Part shown: piece by piece, positions 45,901 through 49,804 of the stretch
Position numbering within the stretch: position 1 is the first letter of the stretch
Layout: each line of letters opens with the position of its first letter
Notes under the pieces: generated by a model
The model's database searches: none
What the model was told of the DNA's origin: nothing
The model's input: only the letters and a program-made list of their open reading frames with translations
Source of the DNA: Blastobasis lacticolella
Taxonomy: Eukaryota; Arthropoda; Insecta; Lepidoptera; Blastobasidae
DNA: 64,000 nt
Assembly (NCBI GenBank): GCA_905147135.1
Contig: LR990054.1
Span: 12,065,001-12,129,000 of the forward strand
Direction: 5' to 3'
Position numbers and translations under genes: made by a program

Positions 45901-46672
45901 GGTTTCTCAACATGTCAGTTCTAAAATAAACATGGATAACACTCAGCTGACGCATTAGGAAGGTAAACAACGAAAAGCAGGAAGATTATTTATTTAATTG
46001 GGATTACGTTAATTAATTACTTTGCAAACTGAAAAAAAAACTAAAGGAAAGTAAAGGGAAAGGTAAGAGAGCATATCCAAGTATACGAAGATATTGCCTG
46101 TATGCGTATTCATCTTTGAACGTATTTGCGATTTGGCTCTTGTGCGTGTAAAAGCCTAGCCCGCATGCAAGATGCAAGCCAAGGAACCTACATATTGGTT
46201 GTTCATATTAAAATCTATATCTATGTTAATTAGGTTCAATTTCATATAACTAGTTAATATTTACTATTGTTTTCTAACCGATACTCTTACGGTGAAGGAA
46301 AACAACGTGATGATAACTGCAAATTCAGGCGACTGAATGTATAACCATGATCCAATCTGGTCAGGTTCCCCTGTTAGCTGGGTCACGGATGTCAGATGGC
46401 AGTCGCTCCACTAAAATTATCTGATCTGCCAAATCCTGGATCGTGGTCAAGGCGGACCCCGGGCTATCGTGCGCGAAAGCACAACTGATTAACGCCAAGA
46501 TCACATGACGAAGATATGCGAAAGTTTTAACAATTTGTTTAATCCCATACTTTAATTTATATAATAATGTCTCACCAAACGCCTCGTTGGCCTCGGTCTT
46601 CTGAGGTGCAGGTGACAGCACGCTCGTACTGATCGAGGACATAATGACCACGATACAGCACCAAGCACTCAT
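6672..46672 (-). CDS. ALP: Alkaline phosphatase, membrane (GPI-type), 11 coding exons
   Basis: Zinc/magnesium metalloenzyme of the alkaline phosphatase family. It hydrolyses phosphate monoesters outside the cell through a phosphoserine intermediate; lepidopteran members sit on gut and tubule membranes, and some bind Bt Cry toxins. The eleven exons listed separately join in phase into 606 residues, rather longer than usual insect ALPs. Visible parts: signal peptide 1-22; metal/active-site residues D68 (GDGM), nucleophile S118, H179 and T181 (THATP), R192, E354, D359 and H363 (EGGRIDHAHH), D400-H401 (TADH), H475 (THGAEDV). N-glycosylation sequons include N238, N453 and N524. The last 25 residues are hydrophobic and follow a Ser/Ala-rich stretch, as in a GPI signal. 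Oddities: E117 replaces the usual Asp before the nucleophile; acidic/alanine-rich extra residues about 309-327 and 444-468; long C-tail 530-606. Introns sum to about 38 kb, mostly mobile DNA. Paralogue identity is not determined. Confidence 0.94.
7208..7338 (-). CDS. ALP: ALP coding exon 10
   Basis: Acceptor CATAG and donor CCG|GTAAGT, phase 1 to 0. Encodes GPMATVLFTGVVEQSYIPHA and IAYAACLA, the conserved GP-M-x-H/T...GVxEQxxxPHxxAYAAC block near the end of the ALP fold. The annotated frame is not the longest open frame here; the family match decides it. Confidence 0.93.
7428..7621 (+). repeat. SINE copy (3' part) in ALP intron 9
   Basis: Contains the shared body tccaatctggtcaggttccc, gatctgccaaatcctggatcatgg-like and ggcggaccccgggccctcg blocks, ending in cattaacgccaag and a GAT microsatellite. 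Seven related copies occur in the window (13112, 31882, 32572, 34960, 46262, 53604, 60167). The tRNA-like head is absent here. Confidence 0.8.
8171..8368 (-). CDS. ALP: ALP coding exon 9
   Basis: Acceptor GCTAAG, donor CTGG|GTGAGT, phase 1 at both ends. Starts (G)ADTVVSDIDGLRYTTLLYGT and ends RQWATHGAEDVPVYAL, carrying the zinc ligand H475. Between them lies an Ala/Pro-rich stretch with the sequon NAT, longer than in typical family members. Confidence 0.95.
8950..9144 (-). CDS. ALP: ALP coding exon 8 (metal-site core)
   Basis: Acceptor TGTACAG, donor CTGG|GTAATT, phase 1 at both ends. Encodes GRIDHAHHYNNPFRALDETL through LIVVTADHGHVMTFGG, containing ligands D359, H363, D400 and H401. This is the most recognisable exon of the gene. 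The open frame runs on into both introns, but the splice sites and the joins to exons 7 and 9 set the borders. Confidence 0.97.
9502..9681 (-). CDS. ALP: ALP coding exon 7
   Basis: Acceptor GTCGACAG, donor GAAG|GTTTGT, phase 1 at both ends. Encodes LFEYSHMEFNAER, an inserted acidic/Ala-rich segment (AVADAEEGASAGAAVK), then DPSLADMTRAALSIL and GFFLLLE, with Mg/Zn-site ligand E354. The insert makes this loop longer than usual for the family. Confidence 0.95.
10585..10740. mobile_element. Foldback MITE-like element in ALP intron 6
   Basis: Positions 10585-10607 (cagcacggctagcacaagtg...) and 10718-10740 are inverted repeats matching at 21 of 23 bases, with about 110 bp between. No coding capacity. 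The terminal repeats and size fit a non-autonomous DNA transposon; superfamily unassigned because no clear target duplication was seen. Confidence 0.65.
10868..11012 (+). repeat. Dispersed repeat (aggcaagcgggccacctg family), copy 2
   Basis: Same family as 5535-5712: aacaggcaagcgggccacctg, cattagcaacaccaagag, gccaatgcgttgcggcag. It lies in ALP intron 6. Confidence 0.65.
11735..11950 (+). repeat. Dispersed lepidopteran repeat (gttcgggaactatgatg family)
   Basis: Pattern agtcccccgactaag ... tttctaaactaatgacccg ... tctgttcgttcgggaactatg ... cagacagacacacag. It is shared with 55070-55245 (same strand); a shorter piece is at 32322-32420, and the opposite-strand end is at 63930-64000. Non-coding. 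Confidence 0.6.
12828..13035 (-). CDS. ALP: ALP coding exon 6
   Basis: Acceptor CACGCAG, donor TTGG|GTAAGA, phase 0 to 1. Begins VIMGGGRRHFLPN, the conserved GGGR-x-F block, followed by a basic stretch (REKKRRRLRAQY) and KIDPRTVDYLL. Sequon NVT at N238. Confidence 0.95.
13112..13176 (-). repeat. SINE 3' fragment in ALP intron 5
   Basis: Reverse complement of the SINE body end (ggaccccgggcctcgcgct ... acaaccgggacattaacgcc). Same family as 7428-7621, opposite strand. Confidence 0.65.
13470..13502. repeat. 15-bp perfect inverted repeat, 3-nt loop
   Basis: tgattctaaagatga and its exact reverse complement are separated by atg (13470-13484 and 13488-13502), within ALP intron 5. Confidence 0.8.
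14200..14378 (-). CDS. ALP: ALP coding exon 5
   Basis: Acceptor CTCCAACAG, donor AAT|GTGAGT, phase 1 to 0. Encodes KSTGIVTTSRITHATPAALY then AHAPSRYW, holding H179, T181 and the phosphate-binding R192. Downstream DCKDIAMQLVENEPGRSIN is also family-typical. Confidence 0.96.
15062..16214 (+). pseudogene. Non-LTR retrotransposon RT relic (CR1/Jockey-like)
   Basis: An uninterrupted piece (15062-15535) shows RT motifs: IFCDLSKAFDVIPHDLLL, IGIAQGSALGNTLFLVFVND and LTLFADDMTAVV with catalytic FADD. After a stop at 15535 it continues in other frames with a post-RT region (CRFLGLTLDTKLNWKTHI) to a C-terminal end SVNEFKKYN at about 16200. It is 5' truncated (no endonuclease) with several frame breaks, hence dead. 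The C-terminal end resembles the relic at 47090-47712. It lies in ALP intron 4, opposite to the host gene. Confidence 0.82.
16402..16449. repeat. 24-bp unit tandemly duplicated
   Basis: gattttattataaaattgac-gatc occurs twice head to tail (16402-16425, 16426-16449) with no mismatch. Confidence 0.9.
16461..18030 (-). mobile_element. 5'-truncated non-LTR element (CR1/Jockey-like) with open RT frame
   Basis: The minus strand carries an open frame from about 17990 to the stop at 16744. It contains FQSGFRPGHGTVTALLKVTD, LDFSSAFNSVDFDVLLATL, AGVPQGGVLSPLQFSVFIN and the catalytic HLYADDLQIYRH, then the C-terminal domain ending VRDSPSLPIFKKRVKDHYL. The endonuclease and ORF1 are missing, so it is a truncated copy, but the RT part has no stop. 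Its 3' UTR ends in acaataaattg-type sequence with a TAAA repeat at 16461-16485. The last ~80 bp also occur at 32430-32517 in the opposite orientation. Probably inserted fairly recently. Confidence 0.87.
18363..18530 (-). repeat. Non-LTR/SINE 3' end (cagcccataacagtcc family), copy 1
   Basis: Plus-strand sequence tcatcatctcagcccataac ... gcaggcgggttggagatcg ... gctgctgcccattttcc. Copies follow at 18592-18905, 35290-35560 and 56522-56800. The minus-strand reading ends in tgggctgatgatgatga, a common lepidopteran retroposon tail. Confidence 0.7.
18592..18905 (-). repeat. cagcccataacagtcc family, copy 2 (longer)
   Basis: Same family as the preceding entry, extended by cctcgaaaacattagtcgcc and gacacccacgagtgtaagg, which also occur at 35475-35515 and 56700-56740. 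It contains the inverted repeat at 18837-18884. Confidence 0.7.
18837..18884. repeat. 20-bp inverted repeat with one G:U mismatch
   Basis: Arms 18837-18856 (ccacacggctatctcttacc) and 18865-18884 pair at 19 of 20 positions, the odd one being wobble-compatible; loop gggaatat. Confidence 0.8.
19494..19626 (+). repeat. Degenerate TTAGG/TAGGG-type minisatellite
   Basis: Runs of gtaggtaggtgtagggtagg-type units with about 10-11 bp period, ending in ataggttaggtt directly before the SART-like element. The TTAGG-like composition is the expected target of telomere-specific non-LTR elements. Confidence 0.8.
20131..21288 (+). pseudogene. SART-like ORF1 (Gag) main segment
   Basis: A long open frame of 385 residues. 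It has a helical charged region (LAANSKQNEEIIQLRKELDE), a Pro/Ala-rich linker, then the conserved gag region before the zinc knuckles. The upstream in-frame part (19804-20109) is separated by one TGA. The downstream zinc-knuckle part is in another frame. Gag of this clade binds element RNA and directs it to telomeres; this copy is interrupted. Confidence 0.75.
23773..24852 (+). pseudogene. SART-like ORF2 C-terminal part
   Basis: 359 open residues after the RT core. Visible are GLEVAPHKSEAVCFHGPR, MRYLGLELDGTWNFCEHF, the arginine-rich RRSQRVMAVRVVRGYRTMSF block, and the CCHC finger CHACGCAEDTAQHTLEVC. It aligns by eye over its whole second half with the second copy at 25252-26028, with many substitutions, so they are different subfamily members. 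The upstream frames are broken. Confidence 0.8.
25058..25085 (+). repeat. Short interstitial telomeric repeat (GGTTA)4
   Basis: Four GGTTA units (25058-25077) followed by gtaggaaa. The piece ggttagtaggaaa (25073-25085) is repeated exactly at 26382-26394, bracketing the second SART-like copy. Confidence 0.85.
25086..26381 (+). mobile_element. Second SART-like element, 5' truncated, with target duplication
   Basis: Begins within the RT/C-terminal part (gtcttgtcctggatagccg). It has an open frame 25252-26028 encoding RRPQRVMAVRAIRGYRTISF and the finger CHECGYVNDTAQHTLAEC, a 3' UTR, and a 27-base A tail at 26355-26381. The 13-bp direct repeat ggttagtaggaaa flanks it on both sides, as expected of target-primed insertion. 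Truncation leaves no RT catalytic site. Confidence 0.88.
26985..27200 (-). pseudogene. RTE-type retrotransposon C-terminal relic
   Basis: The minus-strand reading GHSPTRWTDLIKSAT ... ARHRNTWHCIARAAV resembles the usual RTE tail (GRPxxRWxDxI ... AxDRxxWRxxxxA). Short and without an RT core; assignment by motif only. Confidence 0.45.
27434..27588. mobile_element. Foldback MITE with nested inverted repeats
   Basis: Outer arms 27434-27450 and 27572-27588 match at 16 of 17 bases (agtagtttatgcaactg). Inner arms 27464-27484 and 27539-27559 are perfect over 21 bases (tattaaaacatgagtgtc core). The centre acgagg...cctcgt is again inverted. No coding capacity; a non-autonomous DNA element, superfamily unknown. 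Confidence 0.75.
27890..28730. other. Intron 4 sequence, nothing recognised
   Basis: No gene or repeat that I can name. Antisense open frames at 28012-28282 overlap a GC-richer patch but match no family I know. Confidence 0.45.
28735..28945 (-). repeat. Dispersed repeat (aggcaagcgggccacctg family), copy 3
   Basis: Reverse orientation of 5535-5712 and 10868-11012: gggcaacgcattggtagc, gggtgctgatgttcatagg, atcaggtggcccgctttcc. Confidence 0.7.
28946..30040. other. Intron 4 sequence, nothing recognised
   Basis: About 1.1 kb without a coding or repeat signal that I can support. Confidence 0.45.
30080..30404 (-). pseudogene. Non-LTR retrotransposon 3' relic
   Basis: Minus strand encodes PAPFRHRER, then YDVDLPAIRTSLFGSTFIM and RTVKEWNTLPTSVLPDQYNL, the same C-terminal region as the relic at 4570-5270. 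It ends about 60 bp from the donor of ALP exon 4 and is in the same orientation as the gene. Confidence 0.75.
30465..30639 (-). CDS. ALP: ALP coding exon 4 (catalytic serine)
   Basis: Acceptor TCCGTAG, donor GCAG|GTATGT, phase 0 to 1. Encodes TYNIDAQTGESSACATALLC GVK, the nucleophile region. S118 aligns with the catalytic serine of the family, but the preceding residue is Glu instead of Asp, and TG-E-S-S-A-C-A-T departs from the usual [IV]-x-D-S pattern. Then FNVCASAINSKVTSLIDWAH, also typical. Confidence 0.95.
30950..31022 (+). repeat. Non-LTR 3' tail with GAT microsatellite
   Basis: aggacagcggaccctggcag ... ccggaataagcgctaggac followed by (gat)n, a common lepidopteran retroposon end. Only the tail is present. 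Confidence 0.5.
31882..31987 (+). repeat. SINE 3' fragment in ALP intron 3
   Basis: cgctccactgtaattacctg ... ggcggaccccgggccctcg ... cgggacatcaacgccaag. Same family as 7428-7621. Confidence 0.75.
32430..32517 (+). repeat. Isolated 3' end of the CR1/Jockey-like element
   Basis: From gtgcctgttgtgtcagttat to the taaataaata tail this matches, as reverse complement, the 3' UTR of the element at 16461-18030 over about 75 bp without a visible mismatch. Preceded by a piece of the gagctacgatg family (32322-32420). Confidence 0.8.
32572..32860 (+). repeat. tRNA-derived SINE, longer copy
   Basis: The head gcatcggtggcataatagc ... gtccgactcgtaag ... gatcgaacgccag resembles tRNA boxes A and B. The body tccaatctggtcaggttcc and tail cgggatattgacgtcaatg follow. 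In ALP intron 3. Confidence 0.72.
33385..34945 (-). pseudogene. Jockey-like non-LTR element, endonuclease end to RT core
   Basis: Minus strand. Near 34930-34840 is the endonuclease end (LLLITDPDRLDSLSVSAPLG then SDHCLV). Then come SLDVNKASGPDGIPAIVLRR and NYRPISVTSILRKIMERALN, the Y/QYGFRRGRSTGDLLVYATQL block, and the catalytic YADDSTVTD near 33500. At least three frame breaks and truncation at both ends make it dead. Same orientation as the host gene, in ALP intron 3. The clade label is approximate. Confidence 0.83.
34960..35092 (+). repeat. SINE 3' fragment
   Basis: aattacctgatctgctaaatc, accccgggccctcaac, accggggcattaacg; family of 7428-7621, directly after the Jockey-like relic. Confidence 0.7.
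35290..35560 (-). repeat. cagcccataacagtcc family, copy 3
   Basis: Same order of blocks as 18592-18905, including tgtctcgaaaacattaaatgcc and gacacccacaagtgtgag. Confidence 0.7.
35681..35888 (+). repeat. Dispersed repeat (actagc...cccggcttcgcgtgg family) abutting ALP exon 3
   Basis: Starts actagcgacacgccccggct, contains tctattggtgaaaaccgcat and acagacaaacagacgcagcg, and ends ttttataatatgtagtgata. Relatives: 50050-50760 (same strand), 54212-54462, 57372-57688. Its terminal end touches the donor site of exon 3 (GT at 35894-35893). Confidence 0.65.
35895..36036 (-). CDS. ALP: ALP coding exon 3
   Basis: Acceptor CTTCACAG, donor AAG|GTAATT, phase 2 to 0. Encodes NVILVVGDGMSLTTTTAARI with the metal ligand D68, and LAWDTFPAVALAK leading to the nucleophile exon. 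Strong family match. Confidence 0.96.
36040..38020. other. ALP intron 2, mostly featureless
   Basis: No gene. It contains one perfect palindrome (37850-37871) listed separately. A minus-strand frame at 36109-36336 is not bordered by usable splice sites in phase with exons 2 and 3. Confidence 0.5.
37850..37871. repeat. Perfect 22-bp palindrome
   Basis: cttagatcata followed by its exact reverse complement tatgatctaag with no spacer, flanked on both sides by g-rich runs, with agggtc (37813-37818) and gaccct further out also inverted. Confidence 0.85.
38030..38765 (-). pseudogene. Retroelement C-terminal fragment (RT-associated)
   Basis: Minus strand, three pieces in order: QFIGTLLDNSTFREATALRL (38765 down), SQFERHGLSCRRSVGRFSRH with DDGKIPDDVTLVPWKMGQSL (38663-38439), and MLGPWSPGAYTLVKELSGRL with KVILGQRISLTIQQG (38437-38030). 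These blocks resemble the region after the RT of an invertebrate retroelement family that I remember, in which PD...W-D residues suggest a nuclease-like fold. Frame breaks separate the pieces and no RT is present. The function is an inference. Confidence 0.5.
38399..38435. repeat. 16-bp inverted repeat inside the retroelement fragment
   Basis: gaatatgggacaatgc (38399-38414) and its reverse complement (38420-38435) around a 5-nt loop. A second hairpin ggccaagg-atta-ccttggcc lies at 38191-38210. Confidence 0.8.
38956..39037 (-). CDS. ALP: ALP coding exon 2
   Basis: Acceptor GTTCTCAG, donor CTAA|GTAAGT, phase 1 to 2. Encodes RHYWYTQAQETLQKRLQYAS then DKNPVA, the conserved N-terminal helix of animal ALPs (xxWxxQAxxxLxxxL). 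Its acceptor is 34 nt from the 5' LTR of the retrotransposon in intron 1. Confidence 0.95.
39038..39071 (-). promoter_or_regulatory. Intron 1 branch-point and acceptor region
   Basis: On the minus strand the 34 nt between the LTR and exon 2 read GTAC (target duplication), then TGCTAAT at 39062-39056, a good branch-site match with the candidate A 20 nt before the exon, then a pyrimidine run ending TTCTCAG. All basic 3' splice signals seem retained. Confidence 0.7.
39072..39345 (+). repeat. 5' LTR of the Ty3/gypsy element
   Basis: Starts tgtaaggacacgggtttttg and ends gagttccctttta, so the 3' end is not the usual CA. It contains three spaced copies of cattcttaag and a poly(A) signal within ctaataaaag. 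Downstream, ctcagaag can fold back onto cttctgag in U5. Confidence 0.92.
39740..44401 (+). CDS. Ty3/gypsy Gag-Pol polyprotein (1553 aa)
   Basis: One uninterrupted frame encoding all core functions of the retrotransposon; the start ATG follows a 394-nt leader. Basic N-terminus; capsid-like region about 170-340; three CCHC zinc knuckles at 356-421 (CHFCKKWGHVAAKC, CLFCNKRGHIDTDC, CSYCNKTGHIKDDC); aspartic protease with D464 in IDFGSS (Phe where Ser/Thr is usual); reverse transcriptase with catalytic YIDD at 866-869; RNase H from about D1015 (HTDAS); integrase with HHCC finger from H1212, catalytic D1280, D1339 and E1375 (35 residues between the last two) and a C-terminal GPY motif near 1504. 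Gag and Pol are fused without a frameshift. No stop, deletion or missing catalytic residue was seen apart from the protease variant. It could be active. Confidence 0.95.
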   Translation: MGKHKKDKDGEQHRRVRSRDRSRSRRKRLSDAEHDYVMERLRSLEKQVSLVNSNVRKHNETNREPGTPPLLSHMMCVDKGPKCGNAATVCSGSVASAPLLQIEALPAPPSVSSAGNTATINNLHSIVANAQPCPVVAPPVVGTLDTSSAISAPMSSTPHSWGAAGANQMSSVRYVGRSDPVPDFDPQSSIITMEQWIRKLDGISSMYGWDEKTILFNCSSKLKGYARKWYDQLSDFNFGWSDFKAKLMMAFPSNRSKLTMMRDLVNVVRRPDQDYMQFYYDKLSLGNACGIPGLLVTEAIIGTIGNELVEVGAVSAGCRDLSSLLNYLSSLKNPKSLYVDRTKRTGNLNDKMNLKCHFCKKWGHVAAKCSRKISQNMSDKEEKSMLTCLFCNKRGHIDTDCFLKNKQCSYCNKTGHIKDDCFKLKNRKTATDKNSVKIIKDVSGSSKYYMTIKINDSPVNGFIDFGSSCITITQATAQKLNLEINPTDNSSFIGGFGGSKVTPIGQVFVSVCADEATCEAKAFIVPDYAQDIDVIVGQPFTEYPDVYVMKTPSSLRIYNSNELNELPSLSSELDRVKLIAQDQICIQPGVNKIVLACSEPISGSLLIHGTEHIKPKTECVIRESEVDIVDGMAIVNAINIGCDAYNISAGTCVARASITDGSRKYNVGDNLDADVKIKLENILREYSDCFSDDNNKKIGKSAVKMHIELISNKPIYYRPYRMSHSDREKVRTIVTDLLEKGIVEESSSPYASPVLLVPKKNGEVRMCVDYRALNKITKKERYPLPLIQDQLDRLSTQRVFSCLDIMSAYHCIQIDDDSKQYTAFITPDGHFQYTRMSFGLANAPSVFQKAIDDVLGSLRFNCATAYIDDILVHSECQNEALEHLEAVLKKIRQANLTLRLDKCSFLVPSVEYLGNDVCNGEIRPAQHKLRAVRDFEVPKNVHQVRQFLGLANYFRKYVPNFAILARPITILTKKNQTWTWGEVQSLAFNEIRSILIKRPVLALFNPNLETQIHTDASMVGLGGILMQKQTDNTWRPVAYASRQTTPAEQSYHSFELETLAVVMSLNKFRVYVSGMKFTIVTDCNALRWTWSKRDLSPRIARWWLDVQHFDFDVEYRPGKSMAHVDALSRNPVPEPVSVMRIAEVDLIESIQQDDSSIHSIVDQLNDEISKDNFKGLAKDYVYENNILLRIVGDAKRVVVPRISRWSLVQSFHDGNGHVNYNKTYDAIKAKYWFGGMRRFIQKYVRGCLSCQYAKKPTGRKVGLLHPIDKVSIPFHTVHVDHLGPFCKSPSGKMHILAIVDGFTKFIWIEAVRDVSCKYVMLAFDQLIKTFGVPSRIVSDRGKAFDCKDFKEYCVKRQIKHVMTAVASPRANGQIERFNRTILDALVAYVGDDQGDWERHLPKVQLGINSNTNATTGKSPLELLCGFRPRIMGDVISPSQLSDLQNVRDAAATRCADLAKKAKARFDRGRRDCAPFNVGDMVLAERKILRKGLRSGKLMPRFDGPYKIVKALPHDRYFIKSTPKRGRGYEGVLARDKLKPFLLGAASPCSSDTE
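44490..44960 (+). repeat. Array of GCCTTNAGAGGC mini-hairpins in the element's 3' region
   Basis: About a dozen imperfect units, irregularly spaced 20-60 bp, with core gccttaagaggc or gccttcagaggc, often followed by ggtccaa. Each core is GCCT-tnag-AGGC, a 4-bp stem with a 4-nt loop. Lies between the Gag-Pol stop and the 3' LTR. Confidence 0.8.
45017..45290 (+). repeat. 3' LTR of the Ty3/gypsy element
   Basis: Same 274 bp as 39072-39345 with no difference on reading. Followed by the duplicated GTAC. The base composition just upstream (gtcagaacggccgac) is not a typical polypurine tract. Confidence 0.92.
45295..46260. other. ALP intron 1, donor-side part
   Basis: No gene or repeat recognised besides A/T-rich sequence. 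It would be continuous with 39067 and below before the LTR element inserted. Confidence 0.5.
46262..46503 (+). repeat. SINE copy in ALP intron 1
   Basis: gatactcttacggtgaagga, gaccactgaatg-like link, tccaatctggtcaggttccc, gatctgccaaatcctggatc, gcggaccccgggctatcg. It ends about 70 bp from the exon 1 donor. The tRNA-like head is missing. Confidence 0.78.
46576..46672 (-). CDS. ALP: ALP coding exon 1 (signal peptide)
   Basis: ATG at 46672, donor TTTG|GTGAGA, phase 1, which completes a GAT codon with exon 2. The 32 codons give MSAWCCIVVIMSSISTSVLS then PAPQKTEANEAF. The hydrophobic start fits a secretion signal with cleavage near Ser-Pro-Ala. The joining phase and secretion signal support it; the exon itself is poorly conserved in the family. 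Confidence 0.82.
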
Positions 46673-46776
46673 GGTTCTTCCTCATCGATGGCCTAGTCGC
46701 ATGCTGCTTGGGGCTTGGTCCCGTCTTTCGCCACGGACGGCGGCATGTCAGTGGCCGCAGTGATGATTGGCTTGAT
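46673..46776 (-). promoter_or_regulatory. ALP 5' leader with three upstream ORFs
   Basis: The leader part of this exon starts after a likely acceptor (TTGTTTCAG ending 46777), implying a further noncoding exon upstream that I cannot locate. Upstream ATGs: 46746 (17 codons, stop at 46693), 46702 (6 codons, stop at 46682) and 46685 (out of frame, overlapping the main start; in spliced mRNA it ends on a TGA formed exactly at the exon 1/2 junction). Confidence 0.6.
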
Positions 46777-47089
46777 CTGAAACAATAGCCAGATGGTATA
46801 TTACAAGCTTTTATTTATTTATCATATTTACCGAAATAAAATCTTGCAAGTTAAATACCCACTTCCCGGTTTCCGATTGAGCTGAAACATTCATGTAAGT
46901 TCTGTGACAATGCAATGTTAGGATACCATCTACCTGATCTGATGATGGAGGTGAAAGATGGCCATAGGAACTCTTAAATTACGCATGGTAAACCCATCGA
47001 GTTTGGGTTTCAAATTAATATTAATAAAACGACATATATTCAATTTTGCAATTATTATATTATTCAATATAAACTTTACATATAATATA

Positions 47090-47712
47090 ATAATGAAATT
47101 ATTAAAGTGCACAACACGACATTCCTAGGTTTAATCTTTGATGAAACATGTAACTGGAAGGCCCACGTTGATAAAGTATGTGACAAACTTAATAGATATA
47201 TTAATGTGTTATACCGACTACAAAAAATATCAATGCTTAGTACTTTACTGGCTGCATATCACGGCCACGTTGATTCGACTCTGAGGTATGGTCTCATTCT
47301 ATTGGGAAATTCTACTGATTTCAAAAGAGCCTTCATAGCTCAAAAGTAATGTGTGCATGCAATGTGTGGTTTACGCATCGGGAGTCTTGCAAAACGGTGT
47401 TCAAACAACTAAATGTCTACCATATCTCTATATTTTTGAAATAGTTAAGTTCGTCAAAGGTAATCCAAGCTTATTCACTTCTGCTGAAAGCATTTACCCA
47501 AGATGTACTAGGAATAAGATGAAGTATTCTAGAGTGCCAAAAACAATGACCTATTGTAAAAATTGTCCAGCTATGTGTGTAAAAAAATATAATGCCCTGC
47601 CTGCAAGTCGGAAAAGTTTACCTATTCATATTTTCAGAAAAAAACTTAAGTGTTGGTTAATAGATAAGACGTTTTACTCTGTAAATGAGCTATTTTTGAT
47701 TAAGTAACACTA
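47090..47712 (+). pseudogene. Non-LTR retrotransposon C-terminal relic (CR1/Jockey-like)
   Basis: TTFLGLIFDETCNWKAHVDK, then RYINVLYRLQKISMLSTLLA and YHGHVDSTLRYGLILLGNST, a break near 47348, then KKYNALPASRKSLPIHIF and a C-terminus TFYSVNELF. It matches the post-RT region of the relic at 15062-16214. RT core absent. Upstream of the phosphatase gene. Confidence 0.78.
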
Positions 47713-49800
47713 GGATCTATGGATGTAATATTTGCGTACCTACTCAATATTTTCATATCCAAAAGGATTAAGTGTTCTTGGGACGAGATTATAATTTTGT
47801 TAACATCAATTATTGTACCAACACTTACTGAAAATAAATATATTTATCTTTATCTTTGGGCTCGTTTGATTAGTCTTGATAAAAATTCTGACTGCTCATA
47901 AAGAATGCCCAATAAAAGCTTGTCATGAATTTTTTATTTATTTGAACTTCTTTTAGCATTTAACTAGGAAGTAAGCGATCCCATTTCTCTGTATGTTACG
48001 GCGGCAACGGCAGAGATACAGATCATCTAATGCTAGCTACGCCCTACATTGGTCCGACCGACGACATTTTCTCTAACCGTCTCGTCGTTCGAGCACTGAA
48101 TCCGTCTCATGTGTCACGCAAAAGTTCTATGGAACGGCCAGGCCATACTTTATGACCTAAATAGAAGTTGGGCTAGTTAGGCTTTGTAGAGTTACGAGTT
48201 TGGCTGTTCACGAGTTCTGATAACTTTTTCTCAGTGAACCTGTAAATCCGGGCGCCCTATTACGAATGGGTATATCAATGTATTACGACGTATTTTTTCT
48301 AACCAATCTTACTTTTTACATGTGAGTAGCATAATGTGATATGGTTGTGCGACAATCTGTCTGAAAGGTTTTTTCTGAAGAGAAACGAATTGCGTTAAAC
48401 CTCTATCCGCACTCTGACGTTACAAAAACCCGAAGACTTCTCGAGCGAGGCGGTAATGTAAACAATTTCCTTTTATAAGAAGCTACGAAATAAGTAAAAT
48501 CTGAACCTCAGACCTGGGGTCGGGAACTTTGGCCGAATATTTTACGATAATTCGCCAATAACTTCAGTTACCTGAGTGCTGTTATCATAATTCGCAAGTT
48601 TCAACGAATCGGACTGAATGTTCTCAGAACGCATACATATTTTCTCGCCCTCGTTACACCGTACTACAAACATAAAGTGCGTAGGTAAGTAAACACACGG
48701 AATTAAATTGCTCGTTTCATCTCGGCACAATATTTGTGTGCTATACACGAATTCCAGGAATGTTGTTTGTCATATCAAAGGAAAAATTATGAGGCTGTCG
48801 TTTCACGTGCTCCATTTCATTTTGTGCTCGGAGTGAAATGAGAAAGCAAAGCGTATTTGTGGGCGAGGGAGAAGTGAAAGGGACTAGAAGACTTGGAAGC
48901 GGTGAATACTGTTTATCGGGGTTTCAAATTATACGGTTGTTTTAGCAGGATGTAAGATGTTCAGTAAGAATCTAACGATATCGGTCCTCATTTCTGATTT
49001 GATCGCGCATCGAGACTCCGAACATAGCCCTTTGCATTGCCTTTTGGATAGCAGTAAGCTTTCTTATAAGGCCTATAGTGAGCGGCCACGTTTCAGTATC
49101 GGCAACGACTATACATAGAAATGTAAAAGTTATTTTCGTTTTGTGTAATAATAAAAATAACTTTAATTAAACTTCAGTGTTGCTCCTTTGACCGCAATCA
49201 AGACTCAACTAGCTCAAACTTCGACCCCTCAAAAGGAAAACTTTGTCTTATCTTCACGCAGCTTGCTGGAACTTTCCTTTCCTTCCAATTGATTGTCATA
49301 ATTTTATCTTTTGAACCCCGTATTTTATGCTGACTTTGAGATATACGTTCTTAAGAGATTTAACTCCGGACTTGACTACCTAATAAGAAAATATTTGTTC
49401 AAAATTCGCTGTCTTAAAATTAAAATAATTTCAATATTTACACAATATTTGAAAAGTCAACAATGAAAGTAATTTAATATAATTTTGTACGATGAAACTG
49501 AATGAACACGAAGAAGTTTCAGATAAAACACACTATCCAAGGCACACAAAAGATTTCAATTTAATGCTCCCAGGTATCCCAGTTTATCTACCATGAAACT
49601 TTCAGAACGTTCAGCAGTATGACGATTAGATGGCTGCAAGTTCTTTCTACTTTTGCAGAAATCTAGCAATTTCCTTGGAGTTATTTCGAACTTTGTTCGT
49701 ATAAAAATTGTTATACTTTACCGCTCTAAGGAATTAAAATGAACTCAGTGAAAAGAAATGCGAGATATTTACTCGTATTAATTATTAACAGATTAATGAA
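47713..49800. other. Upstream region, nothing recognised
   Basis: About 2 kb with only short open frames and no repeat that I can match within the window. The phosphatase promoter or first exon may lie here or further up, but no core promoter can be assigned. Confidence 0.45.
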
Positions 49801-49804
49801 CATA

